This document shows, piece by piece, positions 1-8,072 of a stretch of DNA of 33,228 nt. Position 1 is the stretch's first letter. Each line of letters begins with the position of its first letter. Source of the DNA: Candidatus Omnitrophota bacterium (GTDB lineage Bacteria; Hinthialibacterota; Hinthialibacteria; Hinthialibacterales; Hinthialibacteraceae); NCBI GenBank assembly GCA_003598175.1, contig QZKN01000004.1, positions 1 through 33,228 of the forward strand. The letters run 5' to 3'. The position numbers were made by a program, and so were the translations under genes. A model generated the notes under the pieces. That model was not told where the DNA came from and did no database searches. It worked only from the letters and a program-made list of their open reading frames with translations.

Positions 1-2
1 TT

Positions 3-614
3 CTTCATGAGAGAGGACGCGTCCTTTACTATCTATCCACCGCGGGATTCGGCGCAGAGTATCGTCGGCGCGCGGTGGAGCATTTGGAGCGCGCGCGAGA
101 AACGTTTTGTGTACCCGGCCTGTATCATTTGTTGGGATTGATTTATGTGGAGGAAAAACGCTACGCCTTGGCGCAGCGGCAGGCGGATGTTCTCCTTCTC
201 GTGGATCCGACGCGAAAGGAAACACAGTACGTGGCCGGTCTGATCGACTATTTTTTGGGCCGCCATGACCAGGCGGTCGAACATTTTCGCGCCGAACTGG
301 CCAATAATTCCGAGCATCTGGCGGCGCGCCGCTACCTCGGTTTGATTTACGAAAAACAATTTCATTTATACGAAGATGCGGCGAAACTGTATCATCAGCT
401 ACTGGAATTGAACGAGAATGCGCCGGATATTCATGAAAGCCTGGGGGATTTGTATTTTCGGCAACTGGCGCGCCCTCTCAGAGCGCGCGAACATTACCAA
501 AAAGCGTTACAACTGGTCTTGCGATTGAATGACTCGAATTGGCAGAGCGCTTTGCGGACCAAACTGAACGATCTGCAACGTGCGTTCGATTCGAATGAGA
601 GAAAATCACCATGA
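3..614 (+). CDS. TPR-repeat protein, 5' end missing
   Basis: The reading frame is open from the first bases of the window, so the start lies upstream and only the last 203 residues are seen. They contain several tetratricopeptide-like helical pairs: a region around YHLLGLIYVEEKRY, another around RRYLGLIYEKQFHLYEDAAKLY, and a third around HESLGDLYFRQLARP. TPR folds act as protein-protein scaffolds. No signal peptide can be judged because the N-terminus is missing. The stop overlaps the start of the downstream LolD-like ATPase in an ATGA junction (611-614), so the two are probably translationally coupled and may serve the same envelope process. The fold is clear. The function is not. Confidence 0.85.
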   Translation, partial: LHERGRVLYYLSTAGFGAEYRRRAVEHLERARETFCVPGLYHLLGLIYVEEKRYALAQRQADVLLLVDPTRKETQYVAGLIDYFLGRHDQAVEHFRAELANNSEHLAARRYLGLIYEKQFHLYEDAAKLYHQLLELNENAPDIHESLGDLYFRQLARPLRAREHYQKALQLVLRLNDSNWQSALRTKLNDLQRAFDSNERKSP

Positions 615-1306
615 ATGAAACGGTCGCGAACCGTATCTTGCAATGCCGAAATTTATGCAAAACCTATCAAACCGGCAACGTCTCTCTTCCGGTCCTCAAA
701 GGCGTGGATCTGGAAGTGAAGGAGAATGAATTCATCGCGATAACCGGCGAATCCGGCTGCGGAAAATCTACGTTGTTACATTTATTGGGGTGTTTGGATG
801 AACCGACGGACGGCGTAATCCTGTTGCGGGAATCGGAATTGTCCTCCATCAGCTACCGGGAAAAAGATCGAATACGAAATTTGGAATTCGGCTTTGTTTT
901 TCAATTCCATCATTTGATGCCCGAATTTACCGCATTGGAAAATGTGGGAATTCCGGGCATGATTGCCGGCGTGGAGGAAGCGACATTGTGGCGACGGGCG
1001 GAAACGCTTCTCGCCGAATTGAATCTGTCCGAACGCCGTCATCACAAACCGTCCCAACTGTCAGGCGGGGAGCAACAACGGGTTGCCGTGGCGCGCGCAA
1101 TGATCAATCAGCCATCGATTTTGTTGATGGACGAACCCACCGGGAATCTCGATCCGGCGGCGGGAGAGGAACTCATCGCCCTGATTCGGCGGCAGCGGCA
1201 GAAAAGAAACCTGACCATCGTCATGGTTACGCACAATCGGGAAATCGCGGCGCAGGCGGACCGGCGATACGAACTGCGCGATGGCTTTTTACAAACAAAT
1301 GTGTGA
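611..1306 (+). CDS. lolD: LolD/MacB-type ABC transporter ATP-binding protein
   Basis: This is a 231-residue ABC ATPase of normal length for the LolD/MacB/FtsE branch. Visible motifs in order are Walker A GESGCGKST (46-54), Q-loop VFQFHH (Gln98), signature LSGGEQQR (150-157), Walker B ILLMDEPTGNLD (170-181) and the H-loop VTHN (His208). LolD powers release of lipoproteins from the inner membrane by LolCE. Other members of the branch energise MacB-like exporters. No permease is visible downstream, since the next gene is convergent, so the permease should lie upstream of the window or elsewhere. It is coupled to the preceding TPR gene by a 4-bp overlap. The family call is firm. The choice of LolD over other members rests on overall similarity only. 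Confidence 0.85.
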   Translation: MNETVANRILQCRNLCKTYQTGNVSLPVLKGVDLEVKENEFIAITGESGCGKSTLLHLLGCLDEPTDGVILLRESELSSISYREKDRIRNLEFGFVFQFHHLMPEFTALENVGIPGMIAGVEEATLWRRAETLLAELNLSERRHHKPSQLSGGEQQRVAVARAMINQPSILLMDEPTGNLDPAAGEELIALIRRQRQKRNLTIVMVTHNREIAAQADRRYELRDGFLQTNV

Positions 1307-1355
1307 ATCGTTGTTTTACACAAAACAGTCCATTCCATTCATTTGCGTATGGGGA

Positions 1356-1811
1356 TCAGCCGGCTTTACTCACAGCGGGTTTGGGAGAGGGATTGTTTTT
1401 CGGCGCGTTTCTCTTCTGTTCAAAAATCTTTTTTCGCATCATGACCAGCAGAAATTCGGCGTGATGATTGGGACGGTGCAAAACATTTTTAACGAATTTA
1501 TCGTATTCAACCTCGCTTTTGAGCACGATGGCGGGGGTCGTATATCCTAATTTTCTGAGTTTTGAACGCAACAAAGCCATTTCTTCGGGCGAAAATTCGA
1601 ATTTCCTGAATAGTTTTTCCAATTCGTCCCATTCCCCCGCATAGCGTTGGCTTTTGAAATACGCGCGCAAAAATAGATTCGCTATAAATATTATAATAAT
1701 CACGATAATCAAAACGACCGCAGGAAGAATCAGCGCACTCCAATCCTGCGTGGGAGCGATCCCACTTTCGGCGGAAAACGTATTCGAAGCCAGAAAGAAC
1801 GACCGCGTCAT
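1356..1811 (-). CDS. Small single-pass membrane protein of unknown function
   Basis: The start is placed at the ATG at 1811, because GAGGTGG (plus-strand 1816-1822) sits 4 nt upstream. The longer in-frame ORF to 1865 has no such site. The 151-residue product has a short N-terminal segment, one strongly hydrophobic helix (LILPAVVLIIVIIIIFIANL, about residues 27-46) and a basic cytoplasmic tail. The tail contains a helical motif, WDELEKLFRKFEFSPEEM then LRKLGYTTPAIVLKSEVEYD. This reminds me of the helical region that precedes PilZ domains in some bacterial proteins, but no PilZ domain follows, so that resemblance is only a hint. The last 20 residues are Lys/Pro/Asn-rich and probably disordered. 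It is convergent with the LolD-like gene, with 49 bp between them. Confidence 0.7.
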   Translation of the reverse strand: MTRSFFLASNTFSAESGIAPTQDWSALILPAVVLIIVIIIIFIANLFLRAYFKSQRYAGEWDELEKLFRKFEFSPEEMALLRSKLRKLGYTTPAIVLKSEVEYDKFVKNVLHRPNHHAEFLLVMMRKKIFEQKRNAPKNNPSPKPAVSKAG

Positions 1812-1905
1812 GATTCCACCTCTCTTGCATCTCGTGATTCGCTGCGACCAAGTCAGCGGAAGCAAGATTTTTCAACGAGTAATAAATGATATGTGACTTA
1901 ACTTC

Positions 1906-1933
1906 AGTTTAGCATGGTTTTTCTTTCGTGCAA
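1906..1933 (-). promoter_or_regulatory. Candidate sigma-70 promoter of the 1356-1811 gene
   Basis: On the minus strand, TTGCAC (1928-1933) is followed after 16 bp by TAAACT (1906-1911), preceded by an extended -10 TGC. Transcription would start near 1899, giving a leader of about 88 nt before the ATG at 1811. This is a prediction by pattern only. Confidence 0.45.
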
Positions 1934-2487
1934 CATTTTTTTACATGATCATTTCAATCCACAATCCGCCAAACCGTGAAGTGCGCCATTCCTCCCCGGA
2001 ATAAGCGGTTTTATCCCATCCATATTCCATTTGTCACAAAATCGTGGATAAAACGAAAGCGTTTGTATACACTCTATCATAAGTTCCGGTGTCCGCTGTT
2101 GTCGGTAGATTCCACTTTCGTTGTTCTGTGAATCGATAGCAAATCATGACCGATAGATGAATCTCCGCTAATTTCCTCCCACGAAAGCAGTGGACGCCGG
2201 TTCTTTTTTATACGATCCCATCCGCCGGATTAGCATAAAATAAAAAGGATGGCGAGTAAATACCTGACTTGAAAAATGATCCACGTCACGATTCACTTTA
2301 TCTAATCCCTATCCGATCCGGCATCAACCTGGCGTGATGGAGGATCATAAACAGGGGTCATTCGCATAAACGGGATTCATCCCAAAAAAAAATTCAAGAA
2401 TCTTCATTTTGAGTGTATATTTTATCCAGTTCGTTATATTGTATTATCAGAACCGTTTTACGGAAAAGCAAAGGATAAAAATAACTG

Positions 2488-2515
2488 GTAGGGGCGGTTC
2501 GCGAACCGCCCCTAC
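2488..2515. repeat. Perfect 28-bp palindrome, copy 1 of a dispersed repeat
   Basis: The left arm GTAGGGGCGGTTCG is followed directly by its exact reverse complement. A second copy with the same core, extended to a longer perfect palindrome, lies at 7270-7307. Both sit in intergenic DNA. No transposase gene is linked, so a non-autonomous REP- or MITE-like element is the natural reading. Confidence 0.85.
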
Positions 2516-2598
2516 GAGTGGAAGAACACATGGATTTTGAGTATCCTTTCGTTCCTTTGCATGAGAATGCATGGCCGAAAGAGTAGATGGATGGAATC

Positions 2599-3447
2599 AT
2601 GAACAAAGTTCGATTTATCGTGTGTATTGTATGTTTATTTGTTGCCCAAGTCTGGATGGATTGGAATGACAATGCAATCAAGGTGTTTGTCGCCGAAAAA
2701 ATCGGATACGCCTGGAAGTATTATAAACAACAGGCCTGGAATTATTATCTCGATGTGACCGGCCAACTTCCGATTCTTGTGCACATCGAGCGGCATCCGG
2801 AATTTGCTCGCATTCAGGTTCTCAGCGACGCCTTGGTATTGAACGAAAACGAATCGAAAAAACTAGATTCCTCCTATCGCAATGTTTTTCACGCCACAAT
2901 GGCGCCCCTGCAAAGAAGGGGATGGCGGCGATACGATCGGGAAGACTGGCGCGAAGACGAGGATCGGCATTTTCAACAAACCTTGGTGGAATTTAAGCAA
3001 CAGGCAAAAGAAAAATATGGCGAAGCGGAATTGGATATCATCGAAAAAGTTTTATCCCGACCGATTGCCACCCTCGATCCGCATTTGCGGGCGTTGCGAT
3101 TTGTTCGATTGCGCGAAGAGCAGCGCACCCTCCTGCTTCCCTACGCAAGCCGATTGGTTTTGACGATGGATTCCGACGCTCCCTCTTCATCGAGGCGATG
3201 GATTCGTATTGAGGACCGGAATCCCAAAGAGCCGTCGCAGGCATTTCGCGAGGAAAAAGCGATATTTCTGAGCAAAGTGAAGGAAGTGCTGTCTTCGAGT
3301 CAAATGCAGCGTTGGCAGGCGCGTGCGGCTGAAGTGGAAAACGCAATCGATAATCATTACCGGCAACGAAGAATGTATGCGCCGCGAGTGATTTCGAACC
3401 GGGGAGAAAGAAGAGCGGATGAATCGAATGCGCCTGTCAATTTTTAA
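2599..3447 (+). CDS. Secreted helical protein of unknown function
   Basis: The ATG at 2599 starts a protein with a typical signal peptide (MNKVRFIVCIVCLFVAQVWM). An in-frame ATG at 2587 would add four residues, and neither start has a strong ribosome binding site. The mature part is highly charged and mostly helical, with Arg/Asp/Glu-rich stretches (GWRRYDREDWREDED) and a C-terminal LSSSQMQRWQ motif. That motif recalls the LTxxQ-type repeats of CpxP/Spy-like periplasmic proteins, but the match is too weak for assignment. The gene ends 42 bp before a LytS-type kinase gene on the same strand, so an operon is likely. A periplasmic accessory or target of that two-component system is possible but not shown. 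Confidence 0.75.
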   Translation: MNKVRFIVCIVCLFVAQVWMDWNDNAIKVFVAEKIGYAWKYYKQQAWNYYLDVTGQLPILVHIERHPEFARIQVLSDALVLNENESKKLDSSYRNVFHATMAPLQRRGWRRYDREDWREDEDRHFQQTLVEFKQQAKEKYGEAELDIIEKVLSRPIATLDPHLRALRFVRLREEQRTLLLPYASRLVLTMDSDAPSSSRRWIRIEDRNPKEPSQAFREEKAIFLSKVKEVLSSSQMQRWQARAAEVENAIDNHYRQRRMYAPRVISNRGERRADESNAPVNF

Positions 3448-3489
3448 CCATCGATATCGTTTCCAATTCACTCCGTTTTCCGATCCATC

Positions 3490-4620
3490 ATGAATCCTCG
3501 CCGCGACTCCACTCTTCTTTTGAGAAAAATAAGTATTGTTTTTCTCATTTTTACGGCGTTGACCTGTTTTTCCGCCTTTCATTTCCTCATCGCCATGAAC
3601 ATTCACGGCGAGAACATTTCCGTTTTTCACGCGCTGGCAATGTCGATGGTCAGTTGGTATACCTGGGCGCTTCTGACTCCTCTCATCGTGTTTCTGGCCA
3701 AACGCAATCCCCTTCGCGCGGAATCCTTGTTCCACGATATCGTCGATAATGCGATGATTTTTATTTGTTTTATCATGTGCAAGCTGTTTTGGGATGCGTT
3801 TCTATTCGGCTTTCTGCAATTTCCGCCGATGATGGAGAAAACGTATCAGGAACGAGTGGTGTCCACGTTCATTTCACCACATTTTTTCTTGAATGTATTT
3901 TGTTATTGGGGGATTCTGGGCGGATATTACGGAGTGAATTATTATCAAAAATATCGCCATCGAGAATTGAAGGCGGCGGCGCTGGAAACGCAGCTGGCGC
4001 AGGCGCAACTGCAGGTTTTGAAAATGCAACTCCAGCCGCATTTTCTCTTCAATACCTTGAATTCCATTTCCTCGTTGCTGTATGAGGATGTGAAAGCAGC
4101 AGACGACATGATCACGCTGTTGAGCGATCTGCTGCGCTATTCGCTGACGCATAACGGCGTGCAGGAAGTCAAACTCAAAGAAGAAATCGACATCCTGAAC
4201 CGGTATCTGGAAATCGAACAAATTCGATTTTCGAATCGATTGACGGTGAAATACGATATCGATCCCCGCTCGCTGGCCTCGCTGGTTCCGACGATGATCC
4301 TGCAGCCGCTGGCGGAAAATGCCATCCGTCACGGCATCGCCAAACGCGCCTCAGCCGGACGGATTCTAATCCGAACACGGCGGGAAGAGGATCGGATTGA
4401 AATCCGCATTCAGGATAACGGACCGGGAATAGCGCCGAAAGAAATAACCGAGATAAAGGAGGGAACCGGCTTGAGCAATACGCGGATGCGCCTGGAGCAA
4501 TTGTATGGTCCCGGCTCCCGCCTTGACTTGAGTGAATCGAAAGAAGGGGAGATGATTGTACGAGTGACCATCCCGTATCACGAAAATCCCACCGATTTGC
4601 AAATGGGAGAGGAAAGATGA
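3490..4620 (+). CDS. LytS/YehU-type sensor histidine kinase
   Basis: This 376-residue membrane kinase has four predicted hydrophobic segments in its first 150 residues (roughly 12-34, 46-70, 85-108 and 130-150). A short coiled-coil follows, and then the His_kinase domain characteristic of the LytS family with LQPHFLFNTLNS, where His184 is the phosphoacceptor. The ATPase domain has its N-box around LAENAIRHGI (Asn277), DNGPGI (309-314) and GTGLSN (325-330). The sensor region is only membrane helices, without a recognisable extracellular domain, so the signal is probably membrane-borne or comes through a partner. It overlaps the response regulator start by ATGA at 4617-4620, the usual cognate-pair arrangement. 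Confidence 0.93.
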   Translation: MNPRRDSTLLLRKISIVFLIFTALTCFSAFHFLIAMNIHGENISVFHALAMSMVSWYTWALLTPLIVFLAKRNPLRAESLFHDIVDNAMIFICFIMCKLFWDAFLFGFLQFPPMMEKTYQERVVSTFISPHFFLNVFCYWGILGGYYGVNYYQKYRHRELKAAALETQLAQAQLQVLKMQLQPHFLFNTLNSISSLLYEDVKAADDMITLLSDLLRYSLTHNGVQEVKLKEEIDILNRYLEIEQIRFSNRLTVKYDIDPRSLASLVPTMILQPLAENAIRHGIAKRASAGRILIRTRREEDRIEIRIQDNGPGIAPKEITEIKEGTGLSNTRMRLEQLYGPGSRLDLSESKEGEMIVRVTIPYHENPTDLQMGEER

Positions 4621-5393
4621 ATGGTGAAACCATTCGCGCGTTGATCATCGATGACGAGCCGTTGGCGCGAAAAAAAATCCGTACCTTTCTCGATACTCAT
4701 CCCGAGATTGAGATTACCGCCGAATGCGAAAACGGAGTGGAAGCGGTTCGCATCATTCAAGAGTGGAATCCCGATCTCATTTTTTTAGATATCCAGATGC
4801 CCGAGCTCGATGGATTCGGCCTCATCCGGGTGATCGGCGCGGAAAACATGCCGGCCATCATTTTTGTAACGGCATTCGACCAGTATGCGATTCAGGCGTT
4901 CGAATCCCATGCGGTGGATTATCTGTTAAAACCATTTAATCAAAAACGATTTCACGCGGCGGTGGAACGGGCAATCGACTCGATTCAATTAAAACGAACC
5001 AAGGCGGTCAATCAGCGATTGATCGACCTGTTGGCGGAGATGGAGGGGCAAAAAAAGAGCGTCGATCGCATCGTGGTGAAAACATCCAGCCGTATCCTTT
5101 TTGTCAAAACGGAGGATATCGATTGGATTGGGGCGTCTGGAAATTATCTGGAAATCCATTCCGGCAAGAACATGTATTTGATCCGCGAGACCATGAATCA
5201 CATTGAACAAAAACTCGATCCGGCGCGCTTTCTCCGCATTCACCGCTCCACCATCGTGAATCTGGATCGCGTCATAGAACTGCAGGCCGACACGAACGGC
5301 GATTACGTGGTGATCATGCAGAATGGAATAACACTGACCATGAGCCGCAGTCACCGGGAAAAAATGAATAAACGAATTGGGGATTTGATTTGA
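4617..5393 (+). CDS. LytTR-family response regulator
   Basis: The product has 258 residues. The receiver domain (about 6-120) keeps the acidic pair in IIDDEP, the phosphoacceptor Asp58 in LIFLDIQMPELDG, Thr85 in FVTAFD and Lys105 in LLKPF. The C-terminal half (about 151-256) is a LytTR DNA-binding domain with DIDWIGASGNYLEIH, FLRIHRSTIVNLDRV and a final TMSRSHREKM. LytTR regulators bind paired direct repeats upstream of their targets. This one is almost certainly activated by the kinase encoded immediately upstream, to which it is translationally coupled. It converges with the esterase gene, with only 15 bp between the stops, and the targets are unknown. Confidence 0.94.
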   Translation: MNGETIRALIIDDEPLARKKIRTFLDTHPEIEITAECENGVEAVRIIQEWNPDLIFLDIQMPELDGFGLIRVIGAENMPAIIFVTAFDQYAIQAFESHAVDYLLKPFNQKRFHAAVERAIDSIQLKRTKAVNQRLIDLLAEMEGQKKSVDRIVVKTSSRILFVKTEDIDWIGASGNYLEIHSGKNMYLIRETMNHIEQKLDPARFLRIHRSTIVNLDRVIELQADTNGDYVVIMQNGITLTMSRSHREKMNKRIGDLI

Positions 5394-5408
5394 AGGTTTA
5401 TACCACTT

Positions 5409-6947
5409 CTACCGTTCCTCAATCGTAATCCCCGGCCAATCGTCCGTGCGGAACGGCGACGCCGGCAATCCTTCCTTGTTAAATAAATTGCAGTCGGGAT
5501 TTTTCTTCCACGCATACCGCACCGCGACCGGTTTTTCGATGGCATCATGGCTGACCAGAACCGTGTTTCCGTCGATTCGCGCATCGGCGGGAACAAATTG
5601 TTGATCCTCCGCCGCAATCTCAAAGCCTTTCAACGGTTGCCCGTCCGGCGTCATCAATCCGCCGCCGACATGCTGAAACCGTAAACGGATATTACGATTA
5701 TCAATACTCATCGAGTCATACAGAGGTCCCGAATAGACGATATCGTGGCCATAGGCGATTTTTTCCGCCGCCAGCGCCAGGCGTTTGCCTACATCCTGTT
5801 TGTTTTTCGGATGAATGTCATTCGCGTCGCCGATATCGATGGTCACCGCCATTCCTGTTTTCGGCAACGACAATGTCATGGTTTGCGCCTCCCGCAATTC
5901 CGGCCAGGCGTTTTCCTTCGTGGTCTTGTATTCGAAATTCGCCAGCTGAACAAAAAGAAATGGAAAATCCCCCTGCTTCCATTCCCGCCGCCAATCCGTG
6001 ATCATGGCCGGGAACAGAGTGCGGTATTGATAGGCTCGGTCCGCGTTGGATTCGCCTTGATACCAGATCGCGCCTTGAATCGCATAGGGAATCAGCGGAG
6101 AAATCATCGCGTTGAACAGTCCGGCCGGCCGCCACGGATGCCGGCGTGGATCTTGTGGCAATTTCGGAAAATCGGAAACGATCTTGCCTTCGCGATCCAT
6201 TTGATCCGTCTCTTTGAGCCAATCTTCCAGTTTTGCTGCATATTCTCTCACATCATTCTCAAACTTGTCATAGGATTGGTTCCAGCGGTCAAGAATCGGT
6301 TGGTAATCCGCTTCGCTTGCGAGCGTTTCCCGCGTTGTCCACGATTCCGCCGGCGTGCCGCCCCACGACGTGTGGATCAATCCGATCGGCATATTCATTT
6401 TTTTGAATAATTCCCGTCCGAAATAATAGGCTACCGCCGAAAAATCTCCAATCGTTTGTGGACTGCACTCCCCCCATTTTGCATCCACGTTCTCTTGTGG
6501 TTTACCGGCGACAATGCGCGGGACGGTAAACAAGCGGATTTGCGGATAATCGGCGTTCGCAATCTCTTCATCGGGATTGTTGCTTGCCCGCACCGGCCAT
6601 TGCATGTTGGATTGGCCGCTGCAAATCCACACTTCGCCGACCAGGACGTTTTTGATTTCGATCCCGTTTTTCCCGCGGATGCTCAATGAAAACGGCCCAC
6701 CCGCTTTTGTCGGCGGCAGACGGACCATCCATTTTCCGTCATTCGCTTTGACGCTCTGCGTTTGACCGCGAAATTCGACCGTGACCGTTTCTCCGTCATC
6801 GGCGGTTCCCCAAATCGGCGTTTCCATGCCTTGCTGCAATACCATGCCGTCCGAAAACAGCGCATGAGGGCGAATATCCGCATAAGCAACGGTCCCCACA
6901 AGCAGGATCAAAGCCGAGAAACCGATCAGACATACCCATTGTTTCAT
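5409..6947 (-). CDS. Secreted sialate O-acetylesterase (SASA family)
   Basis: The start is set at the ATG at 6947, which has GGAGAAG 6 nt upstream (plus-strand 6954-6960) and opens a clean signal peptide (MKQWVCLIGFSALILLVGTV, cleavage near AYA-D). The reading frame extends to 6995 but that extension would bury the signal. The 512-residue product has an N-terminal beta-rich part and then the SGNH-type SASA domain: GQSNMQW with nucleophile Ser113, HTSWGGTPAESW, WYQGESNA (295-302), and the catalytic Asp377/His379 in DANDIHP. Members remove acetyl groups from sialic acids or from other acetylated glycans. The precise substrate cannot be read from the sequence. Activity outside the cytoplasm fits the secreted glycosidase-like gene nearby. 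Confidence 0.92.
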   Translation of the reverse strand: MKQWVCLIGFSALILLVGTVAYADIRPHALFSDGMVLQQGMETPIWGTADDGETVTVEFRGQTQSVKANDGKWMVRLPPTKAGGPFSLSIRGKNGIEIKNVLVGEVWICSGQSNMQWPVRASNNPDEEIANADYPQIRLFTVPRIVAGKPQENVDAKWGECSPQTIGDFSAVAYYFGRELFKKMNMPIGLIHTSWGGTPAESWTTRETLASEADYQPILDRWNQSYDKFENDVREYAAKLEDWLKETDQMDREGKIVSDFPKLPQDPRRHPWRPAGLFNAMISPLIPYAIQGAIWYQGESNADRAYQYRTLFPAMITDWRREWKQGDFPFLFVQLANFEYKTTKENAWPELREAQTMTLSLPKTGMAVTIDIGDANDIHPKNKQDVGKRLALAAEKIAYGHDIVYSGPLYDSMSIDNRNIRLRFQHVGGGLMTPDGQPLKGFEIAAEDQQFVPADARIDGNTVLVSHDAIEKPVAVRYAWKKNPDCNLFNKEGLPASPFRTDDWPGITIEER

Positions 6948-7027
6948 TACGTTCTTCTCCTTTTCCAAATTCCGTTCTTTTATAAAATCTTTCAAGAATA
7001 CATTATTTATTGAGGTGTAAAATAGGG

Positions 7028-7057
7028 TTGTCTGTCAAGGCATCAAAACAATATAAT
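7028..7057 (+). promoter_or_regulatory. Candidate sigma-70 promoter in the 6948-7332 intergenic region
   Basis: TTGTCT (7028-7033), an 18-bp spacer and TATAAT (7052-7057) match the sigma-70 pattern on the plus strand. It lies about 275 bp upstream of the next plus-strand gene, with repeat sequences between, so it may drive that gene or be fortuitous. Confidence 0.3.
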
Positions 7058-7156
7058 TTCGAATAATTGATCTGAGGTTTTCTCATTGGCGGGTATAATG
7101 AGGAGTGTACGATTGAACAAGCGGAGGGGATGTCCGCGCTTCATTCCCCCCTTAAT

Positions 7157-7240
7157 CCCCCCGTCAACGGGGGGAAATGGACTCCCTCCCCGTCAACGGG
7201 GGAAACAGGCTCCCTCCCCGTTGACGAGGAGGGTTGGGGA
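7157..7240. repeat. Three tandem 28-bp GC-rich repeat units
   Basis: Units start at 7157, 7185 and 7213. The first two are nearly identical (CCCCGTCAACGGGG core, then GAAA and a short variable end). The third is diverged (CCCCGTTGACGAGG). Each core is itself an inverted repeat able to form a small hairpin. There are no unique spacers, so this is not a CRISPR array. Confidence 0.75.
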
Positions 7241-7269
7241 GGGGAACCGCCATGACCGATTGGTCAAAA

Positions 7270-7307
7270 ACCTCGTAGGGGCGGTTCGCGAACCGCCCCT
7301 ACGAGGT
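7270..7307. repeat. Perfect 38-bp palindrome, copy 2 of the dispersed repeat
   Basis: The half-arm ACCTCGTAGGGGCGGTTCG is followed by its exact reverse complement. The inner 28 bp are identical to the palindrome at 2488-2515. It lies just downstream of the tandem GC-rich units and 25 bp upstream of the next start codon, so it would form a very stable hairpin in the leader of that gene. Confidence 0.85.
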
Positions 7308-7332
7308 ACATTTTCATATAAAGATCGAAATT

Positions 7333-7953
7333 ATGGATTCATCCATTTCTCTAAAAAATCGCCGCATGCACGTGAAATGTGTCGTTTGCGGCATGGGCTT
7401 CAACGCGGAATTCGACGAATCTCTCAATACATTTCCGGTCCATCACCCGAATATGATGGGTAAAAAAGAATTCCAATGTGAGTTTTTTTTCTACAAAGCC
7501 TTGTTGCGTTTGTATTCCTTTCTTCATCGCGCCGGCTCCAGCGTTCCGATGGAGATCATCGTACGCAATTTCAATTGGGAAGATGAAGTATATTTGCGAA
7601 AAACCATGATTGCCTGGTGCCTGACCGCCGGTTATTTATCCATCGACAGCCTGCGACGGCTGACGATTCCCCCGCCGATAAAGGATATCTGGAAAGAAAT
7701 TTATGCGATGTATAGTTTGGGCGATCCGGAAAACCGGGCGAAAGCCATCGATTACCTGAAAGCGGCATTGCGCTGTTTGATCAAGGAACTCGAACCGGTT
7801 CCCGCCGGAGAGTTGCTGGATGCGCACCCTTCCAAATCATCGATTGACAAAGAGACCGAGAATCTGAAAGCCAAAATGAAACCCAACAGTTTAGGTCCGG
7901 GAATGGCAACCGCTGACATCACCGGCGCGCGGACGCGAGACAAACGAAGTTGA
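7333..7953 (+). CDS. Uncharacterised protein with an N-terminal CxxC motif
   Basis: This is a 206-residue soluble protein that I do not recognise. Near the N-terminus it has CVVCGMGF followed about 20 residues later by HHP and a further Cys (FQCEFF). This could bind zinc but is not a standard finger. The middle is helical (FYKALLRLYSFLHRAG, EDEVYLRKTMIAWCLTAGYL) and recalls a degenerate winged-helix or TPR-like fold without a confident match. The C-terminal 50 residues are polar and probably disordered. The start has no clear ribosome binding site, and a second ATG at 7366 is also possible. The large palindrome ends 25 bp upstream. Coding is supported by length and by codon use resembling the neighbours. 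Confidence 0.65.
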   Translation: MDSSISLKNRRMHVKCVVCGMGFNAEFDESLNTFPVHHPNMMGKKEFQCEFFFYKALLRLYSFLHRAGSSVPMEIIVRNFNWEDEVYLRKTMIAWCLTAGYLSIDSLRRLTIPPPIKDIWKEIYAMYSLGDPENRAKAIDYLKAALRCLIKELEPVPAGELLDAHPSKSSIDKETENLKAKMKPNSLGPGMATADITGARTRDKRS

Positions 7954-8060
7954 ACACGGGATCGAAATTCTGTGAGATATGCGATCCATTGGATTTGCGA
8001 TTTGTGCAGGGATGCCGTACAATTGCGTTTCCGATCTCGCATCGGCTATCCATGAAAATT

Positions 8061-8067
8061 GGAGGAG
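8061..8067 (+). promoter_or_regulatory. Ribosome binding site that fixes the start at 8073
   Basis: GGAGGAG lies 5 nt before the ATG at 8073. The same frame is open back to a TTG at 7950, but that extension has no ribosome binding site and would place the signal peptide internally. Confidence 0.75.
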
Positions 8068-8072
8068 CGATC

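Larger units (their letters stand above)
1866..2586. other. Gene-poor intergenic region
   Basis: About 720 bp lie between the divergent small membrane protein gene and the secreted-protein gene. Besides the minus-strand promoter near 1906-1933 and the perfect palindrome at 2488-2515, I see no convincing gene, tRNA, riboswitch or strong terminator. Reading frames here are short and lack ribosome binding sites. Confidence 0.5.

Noticed and set aside
988..1464. 158-codon frame overlapping the LolD-like gene
   Set aside because: It lies in another frame of a well-supported ATPase gene and encodes Arg/Gly-rich shadow sequence.
7157..7240. CRISPR-like array of 28-bp units
   Set aside because: The units are directly adjacent with no unique spacers, and no cas genes are present. 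They are simple tandem GC-rich repeats.
7950..8072. TTG start for the glycosidase-like gene
   Set aside because: The extension precedes the obvious signal peptide and lacks a ribosome binding site. GGAGGAG before the ATG at 8073 decides the start.
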